A stretch of DNA of 64,000 nucleotides. It comes from Kiritimatiellia bacterium. Its GTDB lineage: Bacteria; Verrucomicrobiota; Kiritimatiellia; RFP12; UBA1067. The translations under genes were made by a program, and so were the position numbers. The stretch lies in contig JAQUCE010000003.1 in NCBI GenBank assembly GCA_028686345.1, positions 27,445 through 91,444 of the forward strand, written 5' to 3'. The notes under the pieces were generated by a model. That model searched no databases and was not told the origin of the DNA. It was given only the letters and a program-made list of their open reading frames with translations. Of this stretch, positions 1 to 8,448 are shown one piece after another; positions within the stretch are counted from its first letter, which is position 1, and every line of letters begins with the position of its first letter.

Positions 1-2
1 AT

Positions 3-98
3 AAGTTTTTGGCAGGCACCTTTGATGCAGCCTACCAGAAAATGGTCTCCGACGAATTTGAGGCATCCCTGCCGGAACACCCCCCCTGGCAGGTATAG
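3..98 (+). CDS. C-terminal end of a gene cut by the window edge
   Basis: An open frame enters from the left edge and runs 31 codons to a TAG stop, ending EFEASLPEHPPWQV. The composition (FDAAYQKMVSDEFEAS) looks like a genuine soluble protein tail, and repeat DNA begins directly after the stop, as it does after other genes here. No family can be recognised from so few residues. It is annotated as a partial gene because the frame, the composition and the abrupt change to repeats agree; the rest lies outside the window. Confidence 0.5.
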   Translation, partial: KFLAGTFDAAYQKMVSDEFEASLPEHPPWQV

Positions 99-170
99 AG
101 TCGGGAGACTGGAGTCAGGAGACAGGAGTCAGGAGACTGGAGTCAGGAGACTGGAGTCAGGAGTCAGGAT
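99..170. repeat. Minisatellite with GGAGTCAGGAGACT-type units
   Basis: Several degenerate tandem copies of a 14-15 base unit (GGAGTCAGGAGACT and shortened versions) follow the stop codon of the partial gene. No coding sense is apparent. Confidence 0.75.
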
Positions 171-302
171 TTCGAGTAGGGTTGTAATTAGGATGAAGTA
201 CATCCTTGTCACAACCCTAATCTCAATCCTCGTCTCTTTCGTAATTTTGTCACAGTTACCCATCGTTTTTTCGCAGCGCGCTGCGCGGTCGGCTTGCCTA
301 TC

Positions 303-640
303 ACTTGATCACTTGGTCGTGCTTTTGAACATTGGTTAGCACAAGTTAGGCACAGGGCAACCGATGTCGCCCGTAGAGCGACTGTTACACATGTGATGCA
401 CTGCGGAATGCAAGTTGTTCGGTGTAGTAGCCGCTCTGCGAGCGGCACGTGCTACAGACTCTTGAAAGGCGCGCCATGGGGTGTAGTAGCCGCTCTGCGA
501 GCGGCATACTGCAACTGGCATGTGAAAAGCGCGCCCTGGGGTGTGGGGTTGCTTCTCAGAAGCAATTAGCGTTTGCCAGGCGTTTGTGCACCAAAGGCAC
601 GTCAAATGGTTTCCCCACCAACCGCTACTTGATTATGATT
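303..640. repeat. Composite hairpin repeat (family with GCCGCTC stems), degenerate copies
   Basis: A patchwork of modules also found at 3915-4120, 10092-10215, 12770-12960, 48120-48290 and 57330-57400. Two hairpins with stem GCCGCTC and loop TGC lie at 430-446 and 489-505. A stem TTGCTTC hairpin with loop TCA lies near 549-565, and a GTCGC...GCGAC hairpin near 367-383. The module order (GTGTAG, stem, GGCAT, GCGCGCC, stem, AATTAGCG, GCCAGGCG, CCAAAGGC) is the same as in the other copies. No gene is supported here. Confidence 0.7.
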
Positions 641-858
641 AAGATTGTGATTAGGATGGAGCACATCCTCGTCTTAATCCTAAACCAGCGGAGCCGGAAC
701 CAAACTGAGCCTATGTGATATGCGAAATTATTTCTCTCTCATTGAACAATTGTGTGATATGCCCCGCTGGTTTAGTCAACAACGCTATGCGTTGCATAGA
801 AAAGATGGAAGTTCTTTCTTTTGCAAACATGATAGGATTTAAGAAAAGAGGTACTAAT
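635..858 (+). repeat. Dispersed repeat, copy A (empty site)
   Basis: This stretch of about 220 bp recurs in inverted orientation at 37406-37740. The match includes a 40-codon frame starting at ATG 719 (MRNYFSLIEQLCDMPRW, then QQRYALHRKDG, ending KHDRI) and a CAACGC-TAT-GCGTTG hairpin at 780-794. Copy B carries 90 extra bases exactly between TTCTTTCTTTT and the final AAACATGATAGG. Whether the short frame is translated is unknown. Confidence 0.8.
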
Positions 859-924
859 CTCAATCATCGTCTCTTTGTTTTCTAATCGGCGATTGAGGAG
901 TAACCGTTTTCGCGTCAGTGCACC

Positions 925-1090
925 GGTTAGGGACAGACACTGATTTTTGTAGTTACTTGATCGTATTTTTGAGCGCCGGTTAGAGCCCGATTAGGGACAG
1001 GCACTGATTTCTATGATCACTTGGTCGTGGTTTTGAATACCGGTTAGAGCCCGGTTAGGAGCCCGGTTAGGGACAGGCACTGATTTTTCC
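925..1090. repeat. Repeats with GGGACAGGCACTGATTTT core
   Basis: The phrase TTAGGGACAGGCACTGATTT recurs at about 929 (one base different), 993 and 1068. The copies are separated by variants of ACTTGGTCGTGGTTTTGAA and CCGGTTAGAGCCCG. The same block occurs again at 1400-1590, and single copies near 303-335 (partial) and 19424. Confidence 0.8.
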
Positions 1091-1210
1091 TGATTTTTCC
1101 CACGCAGAATAGTCAGCCGCATAGCGACTGACTTCCTCTTGCGCTTAATCCGATCGACCAGGCGCGGAAGCAGGAGGTCGTTCGCTATGCGAGCGACTGC
1201 GGGCGACACG
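1090..1210. repeat. Palindromic repeat (CGCATAGCG family)
   Basis: An imperfect inverted repeat of roughly 100 bp contains two hairpins. One has stem GTCGTTCGC, loop TAT and matching arm at 1177-1197; the other is a CAGTCGC-type hairpin near 1115-1131. Related copies lie at 19650-19740, 27555-27600 and 44035-44070. Confidence 0.75.
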
Positions 1211-1257
1211 CGAGTGATCAGGCACGCAGAATGGTCAGCGCACCTTCGGTTTATGCT

Positions 1258-1340
1258 GGCGGCGACGATGCTGGTTGATGATTTTCAAGTGCGGGATTTT
1301 TAATCGTAAGCCGCTATCGTCGCACATCATCGTCAACCAT
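1258..1340. repeat. Palindromic repeat (GACGATGCTGG...CATCGTCAACC family)
   Basis: The left half GGCGACGATGCTGG and right half CCGCTATCGTCG...CATCGTCAACC form an imperfect palindrome. Related copies lie at 3866-3925, 19484-19568, 27485-27515, 29378-29412 and 40497-40577, some truncated. Confidence 0.7.
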
Positions 1341-1399
1341 AACCGTTCACAGGGCATCGTAGCTGCGGAATATGGATGAGAACGACGAAGCGGGTGGTT

Positions 1400-1590
1400 T
1401 GGGAGCCCAGTTAGGGACAGGCACTGATTTTTGTAGTTACTTAATCGTATTTTTGAGCACCGGTTAGAGCCCGATTAGGGACAGGCACTGATTTCTATGA
1501 TCACTTGGTCGTGGTTTTGAATACCGGTTAGAGCCCGGTTAGGGACAGGCACTGATTTTCCGGTTAGGGACAGGCACTGATTTCCCTCGC
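1400..1590. repeat. Second block of GGGACAGGCACTGATTTT repeats
   Basis: Four more copies of the phrase found at 925-1090, with the same separators (ACTTAATCGTATTTTTGAGC and GATCACTTGGTCGTGGTTTT). The final two copies are nearly back to back at 1535-1580. No gene is visible between here and uppP. Confidence 0.8.
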
Positions 1591-1692
1591 GTGTCGCTAT
1601 ACTGTCGTTTGCCGGCGCGTTCTTACGGCATCGGCATGCCTTCAGCTTGGTGACTTGGTGACTTGGTATTGCTTGCTGGCCTTTGTTTTACG

Positions 1693-2484
1693 TTAAAGCA
1701 AAATAACCGCCAGTGCGCCGGCCAGTACACAGTAGATACCGAACATCCAGAAGCGTTCGTCATTCAGCACCCGCACCACTGCCTTGAGCGCGAAGTAGCC
1801 CACAGCCGCGGAAACAACAACACCGATTGCCAGTGCCAACAACCCGACGCTGCTCTCTCCTGCAACTGCAGGAGCCTGCCGCAAGTAATCTAAATAGTCC
1901 TTGCCAGCCGCGCCGATCAGCAGCGGGATTACCATTAAAAACGAGAATTCAGCGGCCTTGACCGGAGAGATTCCCAAGGCGCGGGCTGCGGAGATCGTCA
2001 TCCCTGAGCGGCTGATACCAGGAAAAAGCGCCACTGCCTGCGCCAAGCCAGCCAGCGCAGCGCGCGAGATGGTCAGCTCCCCCTCGCGACAGCGCACCCA
2101 GCGCAGCGATATCAAAACCGCGCCGGTGAAAATCATCAGGCTCGCAGTGCCGCGAGGATATTTATAAAACCCCTCCAGAAAATCATGGCAGAGAGAATAA
2201 AAGACAACGGCGGGAACCATTGAGACCAAAACCGCGGATGAGATCAGAACGCTGTGCCGCTCCCATTTGAAAAGGCCTTTGAGTAAAGATAAGATAACCG
2301 AACGGTAAAAAACAAGAATTGAAAACAGCGTGCCAATGTGCAGCCAGATCTCCAACGTAATTCCAGGCTCTTTAACACCCAGCAGATGCTGCGCAAGCAC
2401 TAAGTGACCCGAACTGCTGACCGGCAAAAACTCAGTTAAGCCCTGCACAACTGCGAGAATTATTACATTAAGAAGATCATGCAC
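1693..2484 (-). CDS. uppP: Undecaprenyl-diphosphatase (UppP/BacA)
   Basis: An integral membrane enzyme that dephosphorylates undecaprenyl diphosphate to recycle the lipid carrier of cell wall synthesis; loss or gain alters bacitracin sensitivity. The N-terminal signature QGLTEFLPVSSSGHL and the second signature GISRSGMTI are both present, with the hydrophobic segments expected of the family. Length is 263 aa with the GTG start at 2484, which puts 13 residues before QGLTEF, as is usual. A GTG further upstream at 2511 keeps the frame open but lies inside the terminator hairpin of tRNA-Asp and would add a Phe/Tyr/Trp-rich stretch, so it is not preferred. No strong ribosome binding site is seen. 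The gene sits directly downstream of tRNA-Asp and may be fed by read-through. Confidence 0.93.
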   Translation of the reverse strand: MHDLLNVIILAVVQGLTEFLPVSSSGHLVLAQHLLGVKEPGITLEIWLHIGTLFSILVFYRSVILSLLKGLFKWERHSVLISSAVLVSMVPAVVFYSLCHDFLEGFYKYPRGTASLMIFTGAVLISLRWVRCREGELTISRAALAGLAQAVALFPGISRSGMTISAARALGISPVKAAEFSFLMVIPLLIGAAGKDYLDYLRQAPAVAGESSVGLLALAIGVVVSAAVGYFALKAVVRVLNDERFWMFGIYCVLAGALAVILL

Positions 2485-2498
2485 AATCGACTGCCAAT

Positions 2499-2525
2499 AA
2501 AAAAAGGCCACCGCTGAGGGTGACC
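2499..2525 (-). terminator. Intrinsic terminator of tRNA-Asp
   Basis: On the minus strand, 13 bases after the encoded CCA, GGTCACC pairs with GGTGGCC around a six-base loop, followed by seven T. It overlaps the upstream candidate start of uppP. Confidence 0.8.
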
Positions 2526-2538
2526 ATTTTAAAAAAAA

Positions 2539-2615
2539 TGGCGGGGACGACGGGATTCGAACCCGCGACCACCGGATCGACAGTCCGGTGCGCTAACCAA
2601 TTGCGCCACGTCCCC
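2539..2615 (-). tRNA. tRNA-Asp (anticodon GUC)
   Basis: Full cloverleaf on the minus strand: acceptor GGGGACG/CGTCCCC, D arm with GGTTAGCGC, anticodon stem CCGGA/TCCGG with loop CTGTCGA giving anticodon GTC, T arm with GGTTCGAATCC, discriminator G, and an encoded 3' CCA (2539-2541). A promoter lies just upstream and a terminator just downstream, so it is a single-gene transcription unit. Confidence 0.97.
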
Positions 2616-2629
2616 GCAAAAGTCCCCCT

Positions 2630-2658
2630 ACTATAGCAAACCACTTCAGATGCTGCAA
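2630..2658 (-). promoter_or_regulatory. Sigma-70-type promoter of tRNA-Asp
   Basis: On the minus strand TTGCAG (2653-2658) and TATAGT (2630-2635) are separated by 17 bases. The -10 box ends 15 bases before the tRNA 5' end. Confidence 0.7.
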
Positions 2659-2776
2659 GGGCAAAAACAAAAAAAGTTCATTTTTTTGCAACTTTTTATC
2701 CACCTTTACTTTTTGCCTGAAAAGAACTGCTTCGTTTCGTCAAACGCGTAGCGTTTGTTACGCAGGCAGCGGACGC

Positions 2777-3709
2777 TTAACCGCCCCAGACACTGCGGAG
2801 AAACTGCAATGAGCGTCCGACTTCACCGGCAGGAACATCGCGTGCCGGCTCAAAAACCTTAATGATGCGCGCGTCCGCATAGCCGCTGAGACGGCTGAAA
2901 TCCACCTTACCCATGCCGGGCGGAAGGTGATCATCCATCAGCGGCAGGGCATCGTGAATATGTGTACCGCGGGTATATGGCAGGAGCGCCTGCGCCACAT
3001 CTATATGGCGCTCCCACCCGAAATACTCCCGCACCTGGCCGTGGCCGATATCGTGCCAGTACGCCAGCACAGGGGTATCGAAGCGCTGCTTGAGTTGAAT
3101 CATCTCATCCATATCGGGAAAGGCCTCGATTGAGGGCAGATTCTCCAGCGCAAGCGTGATCCCAAGCTCTTCAAAGCGCGGCAGCATGGTGTCCAGCGAA
3201 AGGCAGAACCCATCGTAATACCTCTTCGCCAGTGCGCTGCGACGTTTGACTGCCTTAGCCAGTACCTTCTTGTAACCAGGAGCCTCACTCCCCCCCGCTG
3301 CCTCCAGGGCCTGGGCCAGCGTATGGGTGCTCATCGCGCTGAAAAAGCTCTTCAGGAAGATTCGACCAGCATGTAAAACAACCGCTTTAGCACCCATGGC
3401 AGCGGTAAAATCAAGGGTTTTTTCAATCATGATGCGGGCCATCACCCGTTCATCTTCATCGGTTGACGCCAGCAAGTGTTGCTCAGGATAGCCATAAGGG
3501 GCGCTCATCGGCACCGGGCAGAAGGCGTGCACACTGTCGATCGCAATCTCCCCCCGCTCTGCAAAGGGCTTGATCTCCGCCGCCTGCTGCGCAGTGAGGT
3601 TGTAGCCAAGTTCCAGCGCTTCAAAGCCCAGCGACAACGCCTCCTCGACCAGATCACCGCCCCGCTCATGGCGCAAGCTGTTCCAATTGGTAGATATTCC
3701 AAATTTCAT
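2777..3709 (-). CDS. Sugar phosphate isomerase/epimerase-like TIM-barrel protein
   Basis: A 310-aa cytoplasmic protein of the xylose isomerase-like/AP endonuclease 2 TIM-barrel superfamily. Family hallmarks seen are the N-terminal MKFGISTNWNS, LGFEALELGYN, AVVLHAGRI (helping form the metal site), ITLALENLPS with the glutamate, and YWHDIGHGQV followed by HIHDAL. Such proteins isomerise or epimerise sugars or cyclitols, or cleave abasic DNA; the exact substrate cannot be told here. The ribosome binding site upstream of ATG 3709 is weak. It is monocistronic on the minus strand. Its 3' region carries a hairpin AAACGC-TAC-GCGTTT near 2742-2756 of the three-base-loop type found in the repeats. Confidence 0.85.
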   Translation of the reverse strand: MKFGISTNWNSLRHERGGDLVEEALSLGFEALELGYNLTAQQAAEIKPFAERGEIAIDSVHAFCPVPMSAPYGYPEQHLLASTDEDERVMARIMIEKTLDFTAAMGAKAVVLHAGRIFLKSFFSAMSTHTLAQALEAAGGSEAPGYKKVLAKAVKRRSALAKRYYDGFCLSLDTMLPRFEELGITLALENLPSIEAFPDMDEMIQLKQRFDTPVLAYWHDIGHGQVREYFGWERHIDVAQALLPYTRGTHIHDALPLMDDHLPPGMGKVDFSRLSGYADARIIKVFEPARDVPAGEVGRSLQFLRSVWGG

Positions 3710-3865
3710 GCCAGCCAGTTTACCGTGCTATGCCACAAAACTCAAGCGGTGAATTGGCTCTGTGAATTGGGTCTGGAAAGGGCAACCGAAATAGAGTATG
3801 ATAATCAGCATTAAACGCACTTTAAGCGGTTAGATCCGCGCCGGGTGCGGAGTGGAGCTTTTGGG

Positions 3866-4115
3866 ACTTGGGTTTTGGGTTTTTAATCGTAACCCGCTAT
3901 CGTCGCACATCATCGTCAACCGATGTCGCTGGTAGAGCGACTACTACACATGCGCAGCAATTTGAAATGCAGGCTGGCTTGCAAGCCCTGTTGTTCAGTG
4001 TAGTAGCCGCTCTACTAGCGGCATTTTGCTCCAGGCTCATGAAGAGCGCGCCCTAGGGTGTAGAGTTGCTTCTATGACGCAATTATCGGATGCCAGGCGG
4101 TTGTTCGCCAAAGGC
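3866..4115. repeat. Palindromic repeat followed by composite hairpin repeat
   Basis: 3866-3915 holds the right half of the CATCGTCAACC palindrome. From 3915 on comes the composite element: a GTCGCT...AGCGAC hairpin, TACACATG, GTGTAGTAGCC, an imperfect GCCGCTC stem near 4008-4024, GCGCGCCC, an imperfect TTGCTTC hairpin near 4066-4082, and GCCAGGCGG...CCAAAGGC. It matches the module order at 345-620. The 3710-4323 gap holds no gene. Confidence 0.75.
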
Positions 4116-4200
4116 GAGATGGGAATGGGCGAGATGGGAATGGGCGAGATGGGAATGGGCGAGATGGGAATGGGCGAGATGGGAATGGGCGAGATGGGAA
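4116..4200. repeat. 15-bp minisatellite GAGATGGGAATGGGC
   Basis: Five perfect tandem copies start at 4116, 4131, 4146, 4161 and 4176, followed by a partial sixth. They begin inside the end of a composite hairpin repeat, extending its GGCGAG. Short open frames here translate only the repeat. Confidence 0.95.
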
Positions 4201-4256
4201 GAATGGGAAGTATGTTTTCCTTGGCGTTACTCGTGCAGCAGGTTACGCTTTGCCCC

Positions 4257-4322
4257 GCACGCTGAACACTGCCCACTGCACCCCGCACACTGAACACTGG
4301 ACACTGAACACTGAACACTGAC
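4257..4322. repeat. GAACACT heptamer-type tandem repeat
   Basis: Degenerate tandem copies of GAACACT/GCACACT run up to the start codon of the next gene, so this repeat forms its leader. Confidence 0.75.
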
Positions 4323-4323
4323 A

Positions 4324-5562
4324 ATGACAATGATGAAACGACCGGAAATTTTAGCACCAGCAGGCGACATGACATGCTTGCAGGCCGCGCTTGACGCAGG
4401 AGCGGACGCGGTTTACCTGGGTGTTGAGGATCTCAACATGCGGCAGGCGGCTACTACCAATTTCACCCGCGCCTCTCTGCCGGAGGCCTCGGAACGCTGC
4501 CGTACCGCTGGTGTTAAGATCTATCTGACGCTCAACACGCTCTTGTTTGAAGCGGATCTCGCAAATGTTGAGGCACTCCTGCAATTTGCGAAACCCTATG
4601 TGGATGCTGTGATCGTAGCCGACTGGGCGGCCATTGTCCTCTGCCAGAAACTGGCAGTTCCGTTTCATGTCTCAACGCAGATGTCCTGCGCCAACACTGC
4701 TGCGGCAAAATTTCTGAAACAACAGGGCGCGGCACGGGTGGTGCTGGCCCGCGAGTGTACCCTGGAAGAGGTCAAAAGCATCGCCGCTAATTCGGGCATT
4801 GAGATTGAGACCTTTGTTCATGGCGCCATCTGCGTGGCTGTGGCTGGCCGTTGCCTGCTCTCGCACGAGGCCTATGGATTCTCCGGCAGCCGCGGTGAGT
4901 GTCACCAGCCCTGCCGCCGCAAATACTATGTGCGTGAAGAGCGGCAGGGTGACCATGCGGATGCAGAGTTTATTGTAACTCCGCACACGGTTTTTTCGGC
5001 CCGGGATCTCTGCTCAATCACCTTCATTGACCAGCTGATGGAGGCTGGTATCACCTCTTTCAAGATCGAGGGGCGCGGGCGCAACCCTGAATATGTACGC
5101 GGTGTGGTGACTGCCTACAGGGCCGCTGTAGACGCGGTGCTCGGCGGCGTGTTCACCCCGCAGCTGGCTCAAAGTCTTGAAAAGGATTGCGCCAAGGTTT
5201 ACCACCGCGAATTCGGGCACGGGCTCTTCCACGGGCGCCCTGGTCAGGATCAGCTGACAGATGAAGAGCTGAATTTGGCCACCACGCGTAAGATGCATGT
5301 GGGTGTGGTCGCCAAATACTATCAAAAGGCCGCCATGGTTGAGATCACCATCCAGAACAACCCGATCAGCATGGGCGACACGATTTCCATCCACGGCCCC
5401 ACCTCGGGGGTGGTTGATCTCACGGTTGATTCAATGCGCCGGGAGCAGGAGCACCTCCAGCGGGCGGAGCGCGGGGGCTGGGTGACGCTGCCGTGCGCAC
5501 AGCGCGTGCGCATCAACGATCAGGTGTATCGCATTGATCAAGTTGCTGCGCAGGCGACATAA
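4324..5562 (+). CDS. Peptidase U32 family protein
   Basis: A 412-aa cytoplasmic protein of the U32 (YhbU/RlhA/UbiU) family. It opens with RPEILAPAGD and GADAVYLGVEDLNMRQ and carries the complete family signature ETFVHGAICVAVAGRCLLS (residues about 161-179), followed by RGECHQPCRRKY with cysteines typical of the Fe-S-containing members. Members act in tRNA or rRNA hydroxylation or in ubiquinone synthesis; proteolysis is shown for few. Which role applies here cannot be decided. Three in-frame ATG codons lie at 4324, 4330 and 4333; none has a ribosome binding site because a heptamer repeat abuts the gene. ATG 4333 (MKRPEILAPAG) gives the most usual N-terminus. Confidence 0.9.
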   Translation: MTMMKRPEILAPAGDMTCLQAALDAGADAVYLGVEDLNMRQAATTNFTRASLPEASERCRTAGVKIYLTLNTLLFEADLANVEALLQFAKPYVDAVIVADWAAIVLCQKLAVPFHVSTQMSCANTAAAKFLKQQGAARVVLARECTLEEVKSIAANSGIEIETFVHGAICVAVAGRCLLSHEAYGFSGSRGECHQPCRRKYYVREERQGDHADAEFIVTPHTVFSARDLCSITFIDQLMEAGITSFKIEGRGRNPEYVRGVVTAYRAAVDAVLGGVFTPQLAQSLEKDCAKVYHREFGHGLFHGRPGQDQLTDEELNLATTRKMHVGVVAKYYQKAAMVEITIQNNPISMGDTISIHGPTSGVVDLTVDSMRREQEHLQRAERGGWVTLPCAQRVRINDQVYRIDQVAAQAT

Positions 5563-5714
5563 GACAGCTGACAGCCTAGATTGCATAGCAATCCGCAAGA
5601 GATAAACCGGAGAGCGAGCCTATACGCCCTCTGATTCTGATAGCGGCCCCTAACCGAGTTAGCGATTAAAATCCAGAAACAAGCGAACGAATTATAAAGA
5701 AAAAGGAGATGCAT

Positions 5715-8447
5715 ATGAAAAAATGTCTTAGGATGGCAGCCTTTGTGATGGTAGCCGCTGGATTAAGTGCCAGCCAGTTTACTGCGGGATCAGGAGGCAA
5801 GCTCGCGCTGCAAACACCTGCGCTGCAGCTCCAGCCAGCGTTTTATGATCACGCCTGGGGTTATAAGACGGGCGAGTACGATGTTGAGCAGGCCACGGTC
5901 GGGAACAAATATGTCTTCACCATGAATCCGTACGGCAAGAACGAACTCGATGGCTTCGCAACTTTTTCACTGGAAGCAGGGCGGATTAAGGCAGCGTATG
6001 AGTTCACGGCGAAAGCAGAGGTATCGCTCAACTCTCTGTTTGTCGGCGCCACTTTGGATTTGAAGAGCTTTGCAGGAGGCAGTTGGAAAACCGCGGACGG
6101 AAGCGGCATTTTTCCGAAACACTACAAAGATATGTCACTCATGCGGGAGAAGACCACCACCTGCACCCTGACAACTGCGGCGGGTGACACGAGTGTAACC
6201 TTTGAATTTCCCGCGGAGACGGAAGTTCTGATCCAGGACAACCGTCAGTGGTCTGAGAACTACACGCTGCGCATCGGATATCTCACTAACCTCAAGCTCA
6301 AGCAGGGCGAGCAGCGCCAGATTCACTTCACTGTCACCACCCCGGAGCAACCGCAGTTGCGGCAGCAGCACCCTGTCATCCTGCAAGCAGGCGAGGAGTG
6401 GATCCCGATGAATGTCAAGCTGGACATCCTGAGCGGTTCCGCGCTGGACCTCTCGCAACAGGGGTTCACGGACGCGCCGGCTGGTAAACACGGTCGTTTG
6501 ATCGCGAAAGAGTCGCACTTTGTTTTTGAAGGAACGCCAGACCAGTCACAGCGCTTCTATGGGGTGAACTTCTGTTTCTCAGCCAACTACCTGGAGGACG
6601 AGGTGGCCGGGAAGGTCGCCGAGCGGCTGGCCCGCATTGGATACAACAGCATCCGTATTCATCATCATGACGCGCAGATGACCGCTGGCTCCGAGGATGG
6701 AGCTACCTTGAACGCAGAGGAGATGCGCAAGTTCGACAACTTCACCGCTGCCTGCATCAAACAAGGGCTCTACCTCTCCACCGATCTGTTTGTCTCCCGC
6801 AAGGTTCCCTGGAAGGCCGTTGGCGTTGACAAACCAGGCACCATTCCGATGGATCAGTTTAAGATGCTGGTTCCAGTGCATGAAGGGGCTTACAACAACC
6901 TGCGGCAATACACCATCAACTGGCTCTCGCATGTCAACCCGCACACCGGGAGATCATATGCCAAGGAACCGGCGCTCGCCTGGATCAACATCATCAATGA
7001 GGGCAACTTCGGGAACAAATACAGCGAACTCAAGCAGCTGCCCGAGTGGGCGCAAGCCTGGCGGCAATGGCTGGCTGCAAAAAAAGCTGCGGATCCAGCG
7101 AGCTATGGCGCGATACCGGAGGCTCTGCCCTCTGATCTGGATATGCGCCAGGTAAATCCGCACCAAGCCGCCTTTATCCTTTTCATGCGTGATCTGGAAA
7201 TCAAAATGATCCGGCGTTTCCGCAAGCTGCTGCACGAGGAGCTGGGCTGCCACGCCCTGATCTCCAATGCCAATGGATGGGCGCACTTTGTGCCTGACCA
7301 ATATGTGCGTGATCAAACCTACGATTATGTTGACGAGCACTTCTACGTTGATCACCCGCGCTGGATCAAACAGAGCTGGCGGCTGCCCAGCTACTGCCCC
7401 AACACCAACCCAATAAAAAACAAAAACAGCGGCGGTCGTCAGGAGATCTACATACGGCTCTTCAACAAGCCCTTCACCATTACAGAGTACAACTACTCCG
7501 CGCCGGGACGTTTCCGAGGCGTGGGCGGTATCCTGACCGGCGCGCTGGCAGCCTTGCAGGAGTGGGACGGGCTGTGGCGTTTCAGCTACAGCCACAACGG
7601 CGATGCAATCAACAGCATGGTGAGCCAGAAGTTGAACTACTTTGACATGTTGTGCGACCCGCTTTCGCTCGCGGCCGAGCGCGCCTCGATCTGTCTCTTC
7701 CTGCGGACGGATCTCAAACCGCTGCAGGAGACGGCACTGGTCTTTCTGCCAGAGGACAAAACAGACTCTGTCAACCAAATCTACCCGCGCACCAAGAACC
7801 TCTGGGCCTCGCTGGGTTGGAGCCACAAAACCGGCACCCTGGTTGGCAGTCGCATCCCGGAGGGATTCGACCATGTTGCACAGTTCCCGGAGGTCTATGC
7901 ACAATATAACGCAGATCCATCCGTTATACCTTTTATCGGAGCAACCACCGAGGAGCTGATCAAACGTAATCAAAACCTTGCCATTGACAATGAAAGCGGT
8001 ACGTTTGTTATTACTACAGAGCGCACTTGCGGGGGATTCACCGAGAAGGGGGCCATCAACGCCGGTGTTTTGGCATTCGATGTTGGTGAGAGTGCGGCAA
8101 CGGTCTGGATCAGCTCACTTGACAAAAACCCGATTGCCACCTCTCACCGGCTGTTACTGACCCACCTGACTGACATTCAGAACACGGGGATCAAGTATGC
8201 GGAGGATGAGAGGCAGACATTGTTGAACTGGGGCGACCTCCCCCATCTGGCGCGAGCTGGCACGGCAAAGATCTCGCTGGCGCTCGCGCAACCGGAGCAA
8301 TACAAGGTCTACGCGCTTGAAACCAACGGCGCACGGGCCGGCGAGATCCCTGTGACGCTGGTCAAAGGGCGCCTATGCTTCGACGCCAAAACCGCGACCT
8401 TTAAAAACAGCGCGACGATTGTCTACGAGATCGTCAGAAAGCTATGA
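5715..8447 (+). CDS. Secreted clan GH-A glycoside hydrolase (cellulase-like)
   Basis: A 910-aa exported enzyme. ATG 5715 is chosen because AGGAG ends 6 bases upstream; ATG 5709 overlaps that site. The signal peptide is MKKCLRMAAFVMVAAGLSAS. A beta-rich N-terminal part (to about residue 270) precedes a TIM barrel: FYGVNFCF, GYNSIRIHHHDAQ, then the acid/base region WINIINEGNFGN (glutamate near 427), DEHFYVDHPRW, and the nucleophile strand TITEYNYSAPGRFRG (glutamate near 590). This layout matches GH5-like clan GH-A enzymes that hydrolyse beta-glycosides with retention. A C-terminal beta-sandwich follows. Its stop lies one base before the next start, so the two genes are probably cotranslated. 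The substrate is unknown. Confidence 0.85.
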   Translation: MKKCLRMAAFVMVAAGLSASQFTAGSGGKLALQTPALQLQPAFYDHAWGYKTGEYDVEQATVGNKYVFTMNPYGKNELDGFATFSLEAGRIKAAYEFTAKAEVSLNSLFVGATLDLKSFAGGSWKTADGSGIFPKHYKDMSLMREKTTTCTLTTAAGDTSVTFEFPAETEVLIQDNRQWSENYTLRIGYLTNLKLKQGEQRQIHFTVTTPEQPQLRQQHPVILQAGEEWIPMNVKLDILSGSALDLSQQGFTDAPAGKHGRLIAKESHFVFEGTPDQSQRFYGVNFCFSANYLEDEVAGKVAERLARIGYNSIRIHHHDAQMTAGSEDGATLNAEEMRKFDNFTAACIKQGLYLSTDLFVSRKVPWKAVGVDKPGTIPMDQFKMLVPVHEGAYNNLRQYTINWLSHVNPHTGRSYAKEPALAWINIINEGNFGNKYSELKQLPEWAQAWRQWLAAKKAADPASYGAIPEALPSDLDMRQVNPHQAAFILFMRDLEIKMIRRFRKLLHEELGCHALISNANGWAHFVPDQYVRDQTYDYVDEHFYVDHPRWIKQSWRLPSYCPNTNPIKNKNSGGRQEIYIRLFNKPFTITEYNYSAPGRFRGVGGILTGALAALQEWDGLWRFSYSHNGDAINSMVSQKLNYFDMLCDPLSLAAERASICLFLRTDLKPLQETALVFLPEDKTDSVNQIYPRTKNLWASLGWSHKTGTLVGSRIPEGFDHVAQFPEVYAQYNADPSVIPFIGATTEELIKRNQNLAIDNESGTFVITTERTCGGFTEKGAINAGVLAFDVGESAATVWISSLDKNPIATSHRLLLTHLTDIQNTGIKYAEDERQTLLNWGDLPHLARAGTAKISLALAQPEQYKVYALETNGARAGEIPVTLVKGRLCFDAKTATFKNSATIVYEIVRKL

Positions 8448-8448
8448 A

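Noticed and set aside
449..718. 89-aa frames in the first kilobase
   Set aside because: Repeat DNA read in several frames; none conserved between repeat copies except the short frame noted at 719.
4026..4293. Small proteins with EMGMGEMGMG repeats over the 15-bp minisatellite
   Set aside because: They are translations of a tandem repeat, open in several frames on both strands, with no ribosome binding site.
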